A program made the translations under genes and the position numbers. Positions 1 to 5,842 of a DNA stretch of 8,785 bases are shown in pieces. Origin of the DNA: Microcaldota archaeon (GTDB lineage Archaea > Micrarchaeota > Micrarchaeia > Micrarchaeales > CABMGC01). Where the stretch lies: the NCBI GenBank assembly GCA_021835105.1, contig JAKBQS010000036.1, positions 1-8,785 on the forward strand, in the 5' to 3' direction. The stretch's first letter is position 1; every line of letters begins with the position of its first letter. The notes below the pieces were generated by a model. That model searched no databases and was not told the DNA's origin. It saw nothing but the letters and a program-made list of their open reading frames with translations.

Positions 1-467
1 GCAGGCTTGGAATAGCCTCGGGATGCATCGGGGTTATAGAGGGCTCCCTCAAGGCCGCAGTCTCAAGGGCAAAGGAGAGGGTGCAGCACGGAAAGCTAAT
101 AGGAAAACACCAACTCATACAGCGCCACATAGCGGAGATACGTGAGAACCTCGAGATGGCGAGATGGCCTGTCTATATGGCTGCAATGCAGCGCGAGGAA
201 TATGAAAAGGATCCGGCAAATAAGGCCCTCATAGAAGAAGCGGAACTGAGGACTGCACTGGCGAAGAAGATTGCGTCAAGGCTCGCCTTCGAGTCCGCAG
301 ACAGGGCGGTCCAGGTCTACGGTGGCTTCGGATACTCTCTCCTCGCGCCTGTCGGATCCCTCTTCTGCGACAGCAGAGTCTCGCGCATATACGAGGGCAC
401 AGATGAGATACTTGAGCTCAAGATAGCCGAAGAGGTTCTTGGAAAGGATTTTGAGGCTTTTAGCTGA
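1..467 (+). CDS. Acyl-CoA dehydrogenase, C-terminal part (5' end outside window)
   Basis: The reading frame is open from base 3 to a TGA at 465-467 and gives about 154 residues, roughly the last 40% of a ~380-residue acyl-CoA dehydrogenase. It covers the C-terminal four-helix domain. Seen: a K-E-R-V-Q-H-G-K segment near the start (the usual 'A..RxQFGK' helix), a VQVYGGFGY segment, and then RIYEGTDEI, whose Glu (codon 393-395) aligns with the catalytic base of medium-chain acyl-CoA dehydrogenase. Family role: FAD-dependent alpha,beta-dehydrogenation of acyl-CoA thioesters, passing electrons to ETF. The chain length used cannot be told from this part. A GTG at 81 lies inside the conserved domain, so it is not the start. 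The next gene begins 12 bases downstream, which suggests one operon. Confidence 0.93.
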   Translation, partial: RLGIASGCIGVIEGSLKAAVSRAKERVQHGKLIGKHQLIQRHIAEIRENLEMARWPVYMAAMQREEYEKDPANKALIEEAELRTALAKKIASRLAFESADRAVQVYGGFGYSLLAPVGSLFCDSRVSRIYEGTDEILELKIAEEVLGKDFEAFS

Positions 468-479
468 GAGGGGGGGAGA
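468..479 (+). promoter_or_regulatory. Purine-rich ribosome binding site with a 7-G run
   Basis: The 12 bases between the acyl-CoA dehydrogenase stop and the ATG at 480 are all purines and include seven consecutive G (470-476). A GAGG core at 468-471 lies about 8 bases before the ATG, a normal Shine-Dalgarno distance. This supports the chosen start and translation as a downstream operon gene. Such a G run is also a possible slippage or sequencing-error site. Confidence 0.5.
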
Positions 480-995
480 ATGGCAATAAGATCCTACATG
501 GGAAAGATGCCTAAGATAGACAGAACAGCGTATGTGGAGAAAAGCGCCGAGATAATTGGCAATGTTCGCATAGGCAAAAACAGCAGCATATGGAACGGTA
601 CAGTTCTCAGGGGAGATATGCATTACATAAAGATAGGCAAGAATACCAGCGTGCAGGACAACTCAGTTCTTCATGGAACGGCAACGAAATTCCCAACAAT
701 AGTAGGCGACAACGTATCCATAGGGCATAATGCGATAGTCCATGGGTGTGTTATAGGGGACAATTGCCTGATAGGCATGGGATCCATAATACTCGAGGGT
801 GCGGAGATAGGCGACTGGTGCATAATAGGCGCAGGAGCAGTTGTCACTGAAGGAAAGAAGATACCGGATGGGAGCATAGTGCTGGGAGTACCGGGCAAAC
901 CCGTTGCAAAAGTCACAGCAAGGCACAGAGAACGGATAACAAGGAACTGGAAGGCATATGTAAGGCTAAAGGATACATACATGCGCGGTGTATAA
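480..995 (+). CDS. Gamma-carbonic anhydrase / CaiE-PaaY family left-handed beta-helix protein
   Basis: This 171-residue protein has hexapeptide repeats (I/V-G-x-x-x motifs) through residues ~25-140 and a C-terminal helix, the trimeric left-handed beta-helix fold. Zinc ligands of gamma-carbonic anhydrases can be placed at His65, His83 and His88 (the VLHG and GHNAIVHG segments, with the last two five residues apart). Arg44 and Asp46 (RGD) and Gln59-Asp60 match the conserved structural and active-site residues. It lacks the acidic loop of the Methanosarcina Cam enzyme, so it is of the shorter CamH/YrdA/PaaY type. Family members may hydrate CO2 or act in CoA-thioester pathways (PaaY thioesterase, CaiE in carnitine metabolism). 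Its place directly after an acyl-CoA dehydrogenase makes the second role worth considering. Length is normal for the family. The metal site is clear; the exact activity is not. Confidence 0.9.
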   Translation: MAIRSYMGKMPKIDRTAYVEKSAEIIGNVRIGKNSSIWNGTVLRGDMHYIKIGKNTSVQDNSVLHGTATKFPTIVGDNVSIGHNAIVHGCVIGDNCLIGMGSIILEGAEIGDWCIIGAGAVVTEGKKIPDGSIVLGVPGKPVAKVTARHRERITRNWKAYVRLKDTYMRGV

Positions 996-1280
996 GTGGG
1001 TGCAATAGAGCGCTTTGTTGAGAAGGCGGTAGAGTCGCGAACTTCAAAGTTCGTGGAGACTGTGCGTGCTGGATGGAATAGCTATAGCTTTGTCTTCTAC
1101 ATAGGCGGCGTCTCAGCAATCCTAGGAAGCTTATTCGGGGTGGCAGGATGGCTATCCATAATTATAACACTTGCGTTCTTCTATTATGCGGGAAAGTTCA
1201 AGATGAAATACGATGAGGCAAAGGCGCGCAAAGCAAAACTAAGGAAAAAGGGTAGAAGCAAAAGAGGCGGTGCTCAATGA
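996..1280 (+). CDS. Small membrane protein with basic C-terminal tail, unknown function
   Basis: The 94-residue product starts at a GTG that touches the TAA of the preceding gene, in the same reading frame. No in-frame ATG occurs before residue 70, so GTG is the only sensible start. Residues 1-27 are a charged amphipathic stretch. Residues ~30-50 and ~51-66 are hydrophobic and could form a two-helix membrane hairpin or one long span. Residues 67-91 are very basic (13 Lys/Arg), predicting a cytoplasmic tail that might bind nucleic acid or lipid head groups. I do not recognise the family. The stop overlaps the next start (ATGA at 1277-1280), so it is translationally coupled on both sides. It lacks the features of a signal peptide. 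Confidence 0.75.
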   Translation: MGAIERFVEKAVESRTSKFVETVRAGWNSYSFVFYIGGVSAILGSLFGVAGWLSIIITLAFFYYAGKFKMKYDEAKARKAKLRKKGRSKRGGAQ

Positions 1281-1843
1281 ATAATTCGGGTTTGAAAGAG
1301 ACGGAAGAATTTGTTGTAAGGGGGATTAAGTTTGAAGATTTCAGGGACATTGTAGACGCCTACTACTCGTACTATAGCGAAATAAAGGAAAATCCTGAAT
1401 TGGGCATAACTTTATTCAGGGAGATGCCAAGCATTGGCAGCGAAGTCGACTGGTTCAGGGATCTGTACAAAGGGGTTCTCGATGGAAACAGGATAGCCTT
1501 TGTTGCCGAAGCGGATGGGAAAGCGATAGGCATCTGCGAGATAGCAAGAAACAGGCCAGGAAGCGAGGAAGATCATGTGGGCAGGCTAGGCATAGCGGTG
1601 CGCAAGGAATACAGGTCTAAAGGGGTAGGAAAGAGGCTTATGGAAGAAGCGCTTAGACAGGCAAGCGGGAAATTTGAGATCGTAATACTAGAAGTATTCG
1701 AAAACAACACAGTAGCAACTAGGCTCTACGGTAAAATGGGATTCAGAGAGTATGGATTCCTAGAAGGCGCGATAAAGCGTAATGGAAAATCCATAGGGCA
1801 CAGGCTCATGTATCTGCGCATAGCGGATAAAGCTAAGGAATAA
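1277..1843 (+). CDS. GNAT-family N-acetyltransferase
   Basis: This 188-residue protein has a complete GNAT fold. An N-terminal strand (residues 13-19) is followed by a helical region that would receive the substrate. The acetyl-CoA-binding motif A sits at residues 105-120 and contains R-S-K-G-V-G (113-118), the R/Q-x-x-G-x-G/A pyrophosphate loop. The motif B-like strand and helix (residues 135-160) contain ENNTVATRLYGKMGF, with Asn143/144 and Tyr151 where acetyl-CoA contacts and the general acid are usual. Close relatives include RimI-like and polyamine- or antibiotic-modifying acetyltransferases, and the substrate cannot be assigned. A GAGG-type ribosome site precedes the ATG, which overlaps the previous stop. 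It ends the tight plus-strand operon. Confidence 0.88.
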   Translation: MNNSGLKETEEFVVRGIKFEDFRDIVDAYYSYYSEIKENPELGITLFREMPSIGSEVDWFRDLYKGVLDGNRIAFVAEADGKAIGICEIARNRPGSEEDHVGRLGIAVRKEYRSKGVGKRLMEEALRQASGKFEIVILEVFENNTVATRLYGKMGFREYGFLEGAIKRNGKSIGHRLMYLRIADKAKE

Positions 1844-1850
1844 ATCCTTA
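1834..1850 (+). repeat. Small inverted repeat over the GNAT stop codon
   Basis: TAAGGA (1834-1839) and TCCTTA (1845-1850) are perfect inverted repeats around a 5-base loop that contains the TAA stop. A weak hairpin could form in the mRNA end. The right arm merges with a TATA-like CTTAAA (1847-1852) that lies about 25 bases before the next ATG, so this spot could instead be a promoter for a leaderless downstream gene. It is short and AT-rich and may be chance. Confidence 0.25.
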
Positions 1851-1873
1851 AACAGCGCATAAATATATGTGAT

Positions 1874-2263
1874 ATGATGGCTAAACTTACACAAAAGGCG
1901 CGAGAGCTCATAGACGGGAAGAACTTTGCCAACGTCGCCACCCTGATGCCGGATGGATCCCCGCAGATATCCACGACATGGGTCGACAGGGAAGGAGATA
2001 GAGTGATCATAAACACAACAGTGGGAAGGGTCAAGACAAGGAACATAAAGCGCGACCCGCGCATAGCTATAAGCATCTTCAAGAGCGACGATCCCTACGA
2101 TGCAGTTTTCATAAGGGGGAAGGTGCTAGAGATAAGGAAGGAAGGTGCAGAAGAGCACATAGACAAGCTCGCGCACAAGTATATAGGCATGAACTACAGG
2201 GAGCATGGGGATAGGGTAATGTTCATCATCGACCCTGAGCACATATTTGCTACAAAAGGTTGA
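1874..2263 (+). CDS. PPOX-class split-barrel flavin/F420-type oxidoreductase
   Basis: This 129-residue single-domain protein belongs to the pyridoxamine-phosphate-oxidase-like split beta-barrel superfamily. Seen: an N-terminal helix, then FANVATLMPDGSPQISTTWVD (residues 18-38), the usual first beta hairpin. It is followed by VIINTTVGRVKTRNIKRDPRIAISIF (44-69), whose T/G-R-K-x-R-N and D-P-R elements are typical of the F420-binding FDOR-B group. A final strand ends in an acidic I-D-P-E-H. Family role: small reductases or cofactor-binding proteins that use F420, FMN or heme; the substrate is unknown. Two ATGs lie back to back (1874 and 1877), and either can be the start. It follows the GNAT gene by 30 bases. 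It is convergent with the next gene, with only 4 bases between the stop codons. Confidence 0.88.
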   Translation: MMAKLTQKARELIDGKNFANVATLMPDGSPQISTTWVDREGDRVIINTTVGRVKTRNIKRDPRIAISIFKSDDPYDAVFIRGKVLEIRKEGAEEHIDKLAHKYIGMNYREHGDRVMFIIDPEHIFATKG

Positions 2264-2267
2264 TTGA

Positions 2268-2948
2268 TCAACCGGCAGCTTGCGATGCAAAGCTCTCTGC
2301 CATGCTCTGGTTAACGCTGTATCCGGGGTTGGAGATCATGCTTACCAGCACCGTATTGCTGCCCCTCCATCCTATCACTGCCTGGAAGGTTCCCGTGCTG
2401 TTTTCAAGAAGCTCATACGTATAATTAAAGCCGCCTAAGGATCCGGATTTCGTTGTTGTATTGTAAGCCTGCTCTATCGATGACGCCATGGAGCTGTACA
2501 ATCCTGATGCATTCTCCGATTTCATCACTATAAACTCAACTGACTGGTTTGAAGTCCCATTGCTGCCAAGTGCCACACTTACCCATCCTTCGCTTACATT
2601 GCCAGATGCAAGTGGTGTTATATCCTCTATAAGTGTAGCATTAACTGGGGACGAATAATTGAAGAGATCGTTTGTGTAATAGCCTGATAGCGGTCCTATA
2701 AGTACCTGTGCTTCTGCAGGGCTCATGTAAACAGGCGTACCGTTCAATGACCCTCCAAGCGGCCTTCCTGGCTGCGAACCTCCGCTACTTATATTAGTTA
2801 TTACAATCGCAAGCAGGGCCAACACTGCTATTGCTATCACAGCAATCACAACTGCTTTTGTGCTGATGCGCCCGGCAAGAAAACCTTCCTTATTAGGTAC
2901 TGGATTATCTGCATTTTCAGAAAGAGAATCATTACTCTTTTTCGGCAT
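2268..2948 (-). CDS. Single-pass membrane-anchored, sequon-rich surface protein, unknown function
   Basis: This 226-residue protein has a polar N-terminus (1-30, with basic KK near the start), one strongly hydrophobic segment (31-51) and an extracellular region of about 175 residues. The exterior carries 12 N-x-S/T sequons (N52, 69, 97, 103, 117, 130, 134, 146, 163, 175, 183, 213), so heavy N-glycosylation is likely. It contains no cysteine and no catalytic motif that I recognise. Alternating hydrophobic strands around residues 120-145 and 174-206, with a helix at 146-163, suggest a compact alpha/beta domain. It sits 71 bases downstream of the ABC permease on the same strand but has its own TATA-like box, so it may be a separate unit. 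A link to the transporter is inferred only from position. Confidence 0.8.
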   Translation of the reverse strand: MPKKSNDSLSENADNPVPNKEGFLAGRISTKAVVIAVIAIAVLALLAIVITNISSGGSQPGRPLGGSLNGTPVYMSPAEAQVLIGPLSGYYTNDLFNYSSPVNATLIEDITPLASGNVSEGWVSVALGSNGTSNQSVEFIVMKSENASGLYSSMASSIEQAYNTTTKSGSLGGFNYTYELLENSTGTFQAVIGWRGSNTVLVSMISNPGYSVNQSMAESFASQAAG

Positions 2949-2970
2949 TGCAATCGTTTAATTCTATAAG

Positions 2971-2980
2971 TTAAAAGCTT
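2971..2980 (-). promoter_or_regulatory. Likely promoter of the sequon-rich surface protein gene (leaderless)
   Basis: On the minus strand AAGCTTTTAA lies with its centre about 26 bases before the ATG at 2948, the usual spacing between an archaeal TATA box and its transcription start. Transcription would then begin at or next to the start codon. No Shine-Dalgarno sequence is seen before the ATG, which fits a leaderless mRNA. Confidence 0.4.
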
Positions 2981-2990
2981 AATAAGCATA

Positions 2991-3009
2991 GCAAAATGTT
3001 AGGTTTTGC
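2991..3009 (-). terminator. Possible hairpin downstream of the ABC permease gene
   Basis: GCAAAA (2991-2996) and TTTTGC (3004-3009) are perfect 6-bp arms around a 7-base loop, 10 bases past the permease stop in the direction of transcription. A second dyad, TCTCTC/GAGAGA (3015-3020 and 3022-3027 arms within 3014-3028), lies over the stop codon itself. There is no strong T tract after them, so termination is only a possibility; they might instead stabilise the mRNA end. Confidence 0.25.
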
Positions 3010-3019
3010 AGCATCTCTC

Positions 3020-4315
3020 TCAGAGAGACCGAAGCGCATCTATAGGTTGCATGCGCGAGGCTCTCCATGCAGGATAAATTCCTGCTATTACGCTAACCGC
3101 TACGGCGGCGAAAAGTGCTTCTGCAACAGCAGTGGGGGTTATCAGTGGTGTAAAAGACAATGATGTCGAAGAAGAGCTAGATGCCGCTCCAGCGCCTCCG
3201 CCAAAGCCGCCTCCAAATCCACCTCCGCTTCTAAACGACGTACTTCCTGAAGGTGCTGCGCCAGTTGAGGCAGAGTGTGATCCAGATGCAGCTCCTGCAA
3301 GCCCATAGGATACTCCTGCGCCCACCAGTATTCCTACAATCCCTCCGATAAGCCCTATGAGCATGGCCTGAACTATGAATATAGCGAGGATATCTCTACT
3401 CTTGAATCCCACTGATTTCATTATTCCTATCTCACGAGTACGCTCCATTACCGCCATAAGCATAACATTCATTATTCCTATTGCAGCCACCATCAACGAT
3501 ATTCCTGCAACAATAGCAAACAGGGTTGTTATTGCTCCTATAACCGATGAGGCTGTCGCGGCTATCTGCTGCACATTTACAACATCTGCATTGCTTCCGT
3601 AAACCTGCGATATAAGGTTGGAGAGTGGCGTGACGCTGCTTGCATTCTTCGCCTTTACCATTATAACATTGAAGGAATCCGTATGCAGAAGCAGCTGTGC
3701 CGCGGGAAGGGACATGACTACAAGGTCAGTGGGCACAAGAGGCGAGCTTGCCACGTTTATTATGCCGCTTACAGATACCAGTGTGCTGCTTGAGCCCCTT
3801 CCTGAGCGCAATTTTAAAGTGACAGGTGTTCCTGTGAATATGTTCTGTGCTCCTCCTGAAGAAGCGGGGAAAGCGAGGCTTTTGCTGAAGAGCGCATCAG
3901 GCGATGCAGTATCAGGGTAAATGCTGCCCTGGTATATTGATACATTCTGCCCAAGCAGCAGGTCAAGGTTTCCTGAAGACACTCCTTCTATCGTTGCCGA
4001 TGTATTTTCTCCTCCTGCAACTACAGTCCCTGAGCCTTGCAGGATCGGTATCACTGCACTTACATTAGGGAATGTAGATAGAAGTGCCGTATCATAATAT
4101 GTAAATCCTGTAGCTTTCCCAGAGGTGACTATTATGGATGTAGGTCCTAACGCAGAGAGGGATGTCTGTATGCTTGCCCCAATCCCCGCAGTAAGCGAAG
4201 TCAGGGCTATTATTGAGGCTACTCCTATCATCACCATTATTATGGTTAGCGCTGTCCTGACCTTCTTCTCTCCGAGGTCGTTGTAGCCAAGCCAAAAGAT
4301 GTCCTTCGCATTCAT
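3020..4315 (-). CDS. MacB/FtsX-type ABC transporter permease
   Basis: This 431-residue protein has the full MacB permease layout. A short cytoplasmic start is followed by TM1 (residues ~20-45) and a large periplasmic-type (extracellular) MacB_PCD domain (~46-255). Then come TM2 (~258-288), a cytoplasmic coupling loop ERTREIGIMKSVGFKSRDI (291-309), TM3 (~311-340) and TM4 (~393-413). The closing segment is YPAWRASRMQPIDALR. The coupling loop and closing motif are family hallmarks. MacB-type systems do not necessarily move substrate across the membrane; they couple ATP use in a separate or fused ATPase to mechanical work outside. Here there is no fused ATPase and none nearby. Unusually, residues ~341-387 between TM3 and TM4 form a Ser/Gly/Ala-rich low-complexity loop. 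The start overlaps the stop of the upstream gene (ATGA), so the two are coupled and probably act together. Confidence 0.93.
   Translation of the reverse strand: MNAKDIFWLGYNDLGEKKVRTALTIIMVMIGVASIIALTSLTAGIGASIQTSLSALGPTSIIVTSGKATGFTYYDTALLSTFPNVSAVIPILQGSGTVVAGGENTSATIEGVSSGNLDLLLGQNVSIYQGSIYPDTASPDALFSKSLAFPASSGGAQNIFTGTPVTLKLRSGRGSSSTLVSVSGIINVASSPLVPTDLVVMSLPAAQLLLHTDSFNVIMVKAKNASSVTPLSNLISQVYGSNADVVNVQQIAATASSVIGAITTLFAIVAGISLMVAAIGIMNVMLMAVMERTREIGIMKSVGFKSRDILAIFIVQAMLIGLIGGIVGILVGAGVSYGLAGAASGSHSASTGAAPSGSTSFRSGGGFGGGFGGGAGAASSSSSTSLSFTPLITPTAVAEALFAAVAVSVIAGIYPAWRASRMQPIDALRSL
3155..3295 (-). repeat. Low-complexity Ser/Gly/Ala coding stretch in the permease TM3-TM4 loop
   Basis: This codes for residues ~341-387 of the permease: Ala/Ser/Gly/Thr-rich, then a GGGFGGGFGGG triad of repeats, then five serines. 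The DNA is an imperfect tandem repeat of CCGCC/CCTCC-type units around 3196-3228. In most MacB-type permeases this extracellular connection is short, so it looks like a lineage-specific flexible insertion. It stays in frame and both flanking helices are intact. Confidence 0.75.
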
Positions 4316-5604
4316 CGGCCACGCCTTGCGCTGCGGAGCACTTTCCTCTGCCTGTAATACATCACTGCAAGAACAACGACAAGAACTAGAAGCACAAAGG
4401 TAAACAAACCGCCTGCTCCTCCTCCTGTGCGTGCATGGACGAATTGCGTATAATTCACTGCGCTATAGGCAATGCTGACTGATGTGTTTGCCCATAGTGT
4501 CATGTTCTGCCTGAGGTTATTCATGTAATTCAGGCGTATTGGTATCTCATAAGTTCCTGGCTTGACCGAATTGGAGGCAAATATAGAAACTGTCACTGGG
4601 GTCTGCCCTCCTGGCGTAATGCTTCCTACAAAGACTGTGTTTGCTCCAAAACTCGAGAATCCGGAAGGGGGCACTGGAGTAGCTTCGAGAGATGATGCGC
4701 TAGCAGTTCCTGTGTTTGTAAGGACAAAGGATATGGAGAATATCCCATTTGGAGATGGGCTTGTTGGTGACGTTGCGAACTCGGATGGGTTAATTGCAAT
4801 GAGGCCACTGGAAAGCACTGCCAGATTATCATATATCTGGTTCACCTTGCTCCCATTATAGAATATAAGGGAGAGGTTCAGCGGAACTGACTGATCAGAC
4901 TCGTTACCTGCTACATAAACTTCCTCGTTTATCTTCAATTTAGCACCGGAATTTATAACAGGTATCTGCACCGGTTGCTTGCTTAGCACTGCGCCATCCT
5001 GTGTAGGAAGGGAGATCCTAAGCGAGATGTTGTTAAGCGCGTTGCTCCCAGAATTGGTAAGATTAACTGTTATATTCTGTATCACTCCAGAAGTAAGAAC
5101 CTGTGGGGATACGTTCACTGCTAGCGGCGTGCTGCAAGTCTTTGTGGTAAAGGTGATATTCCTTATCTCAGAATCAGAATAAGTATCCGAATCATAGTAA
5201 TAGCCTATCCCTATCTCGGAGAATAAGAAATCGGAAACGTTTCCGGAAACGAATACTGGCACATCGCGCGTAACTGTGGTGTTCGGGTTTATGGCACCGA
5301 ATACAACAGTCCCGTTTCCATAAGGATATACTCCACGCGTATTGACAAATCCCACTGAGACATCCTGCATTGTAGGGTTTTGGCCTATGAAGCTTACATT
5401 CGTATTATACACAGGCTTGACATTTGCCTTGTTTGTAACACTTATCGGTATCTCATTTATCTGGCCCCTGCATACGGTAGTCACTGCAGAGTTTATGTAA
5501 AAGTTTGGCGGTGGAGGTATAGGCGAAGGGCCGCTCAGGCCAGTGGCAAAGCCCATCTGCACAACTACTGAAAGAATAACTGCTAAATATATTACATTCT
5601 TCAT
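4312..5604 (-). CDS. Secreted, C-terminally anchored beta-sandwich (CARDB/COG1361-like) surface protein
   Basis: This 430-residue protein has a signal peptide (residues 1-~20: MKN, a hydrophobic core, then G-F-A) and a Pro-rich linker (25-33). About three Ig-like beta-sandwich repeats follow (~35-155, ~160-265, ~268-380), then a GGGAGG hinge, a C-terminal membrane helix (~399-417) and a basic tail ending RSARRGR. The modules show the V-x-V-x-L-T-N-x-G/N pattern of CARDB/NEW3-type domains found in archaeal S-layer-related proteins. About 15 N-x-S/T sequons and only two cysteines in the exterior (C45, C157) fit a glycosylated cell-surface adaptor. It overlaps the MacB-type permease gene by 4 bases, so a role as its extracellular partner is likely. 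The start is fixed because the ATG six bases upstream runs straight into TGA. Confidence 0.87.
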   Translation of the reverse strand: MKNVIYLAVILSVVVQMGFATGLSGPSPIPPPPNFYINSAVTTVCRGQINEIPISVTNKANVKPVYNTNVSFIGQNPTMQDVSVGFVNTRGVYPYGNGTVVFGAINPNTTVTRDVPVFVSGNVSDFLFSEIGIGYYYDSDTYSDSEIRNITFTTKTCSTPLAVNVSPQVLTSGVIQNITVNLTNSGSNALNNISLRISLPTQDGAVLSKQPVQIPVINSGAKLKINEEVYVAGNESDQSVPLNLSLIFYNGSKVNQIYDNLAVLSSGLIAINPSEFATSPTSPSPNGIFSISFVLTNTGTASASSLEATPVPPSGFSSFGANTVFVGSITPGGQTPVTVSIFASNSVKPGTYEIPIRLNYMNNLRQNMTLWANTSVSIAYSAVNYTQFVHARTGGGAGGLFTFVLLVLVVVLAVMYYRQRKVLRSARRGR

Positions 5605-5611
5605 TCACATC

Positions 5612-5640
5612 ATCCAAATATCAATTTCGCGAAATAAGCT
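5612..5640 (-). promoter_or_regulatory. Likely promoter/operator region of the surface protein-permease operon
   Basis: Three signals overlap here. ATTTCGCGAAAT (5624-5635) is a perfect 12-bp palindrome. On the minus strand AGCTTATTTC (5640-5631) can serve as a TATA-like box about 31 bases before the ATG at 5604. ATCCAAATATCAATTTCG (5612-5629) closely resembles a stretch upstream of the SpeD gene. A protein binding the palindrome would cover the TATA-like box and so could repress the operon. A second possible TATA-like element (TTAAAAAA on the minus strand, around 5720-5727) lies further upstream, so the true start is uncertain. Confidence 0.35.
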
Positions 5641-5770
5641 GGCTTCAATTCAAACGCTGCAACATGCAATCCAAGTAAATTCTGCCTGTGCTGACACTGA
5701 TAATACGTACATACGCATCTTTTTTAACTTATCCAAATGTTTAGGATTTCCGAATAATCGAAATTGCAAT

Positions 5771-5842
5771 AGCCCTGAGAGGGGATCGAACCCCCGACTT
5801 CTTGTTTACAAAACAAGCGCTCTACCACTGAGCTACCAGGGC
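5771..5842 (-). tRNA. tRNA-Thr (anticodon TGT)
   Basis: The minus strand folds into a full cloverleaf of 72 bases with the discriminator. The acceptor stem is GCCCTGG with TCAGGGC (last pair G-U), the D arm GCTC/GAGC, the anticodon stem CTTGT/ACAAG with loop TTTGTAA, the variable loop 5 bases, and the T arm GGGGG-TTCGATC-CCCTC. The anticodon TGT (plus-strand positions 5808-5810) reads ACA threonine codons. The discriminator base is T, as reported for archaeal tRNA-Thr. No intron is present. The bases after the discriminator are ATT, so CCA is not encoded and must be added by the CCA-adding enzyme. Confidence 0.96.

Noticed and set aside
276..982. Minus-strand reading frames opposite the acyl-CoA dehydrogenase and gamma-carbonic anhydrase genes
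   Set aside because: They lie opposite strong, motif-containing genes and have no recognisable domain or sensible start context.
1859..1868. ATAAATATAT as the TATA box of the PPOX-like gene
   Set aside because: Its centre is only about 10-13 bases before the ATG, so transcription would start inside the gene. The CTTAAA at 1847-1852 fits better, or the gene is read from the upstream operon.
3014..3028. TCTCTCT-C-AGAGAGA dyad as a strong rho-independent-style terminator
   Set aside because: It overlaps the permease stop codon, has a very small loop and no following T tract, so it is noted only as a possible weak structure.
3375..3920. Plus-strand reading frames opposite the ABC permease
   Set aside because: The minus-strand frame has clear MacB topology and motifs; the opposite frames are compositional shadows.
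5720..5725. T6 run as a terminator
   Set aside because: It is on the plus strand, where no gene ends nearby; on the minus strand it is an A run, which could at most be part of a TATA-like box.
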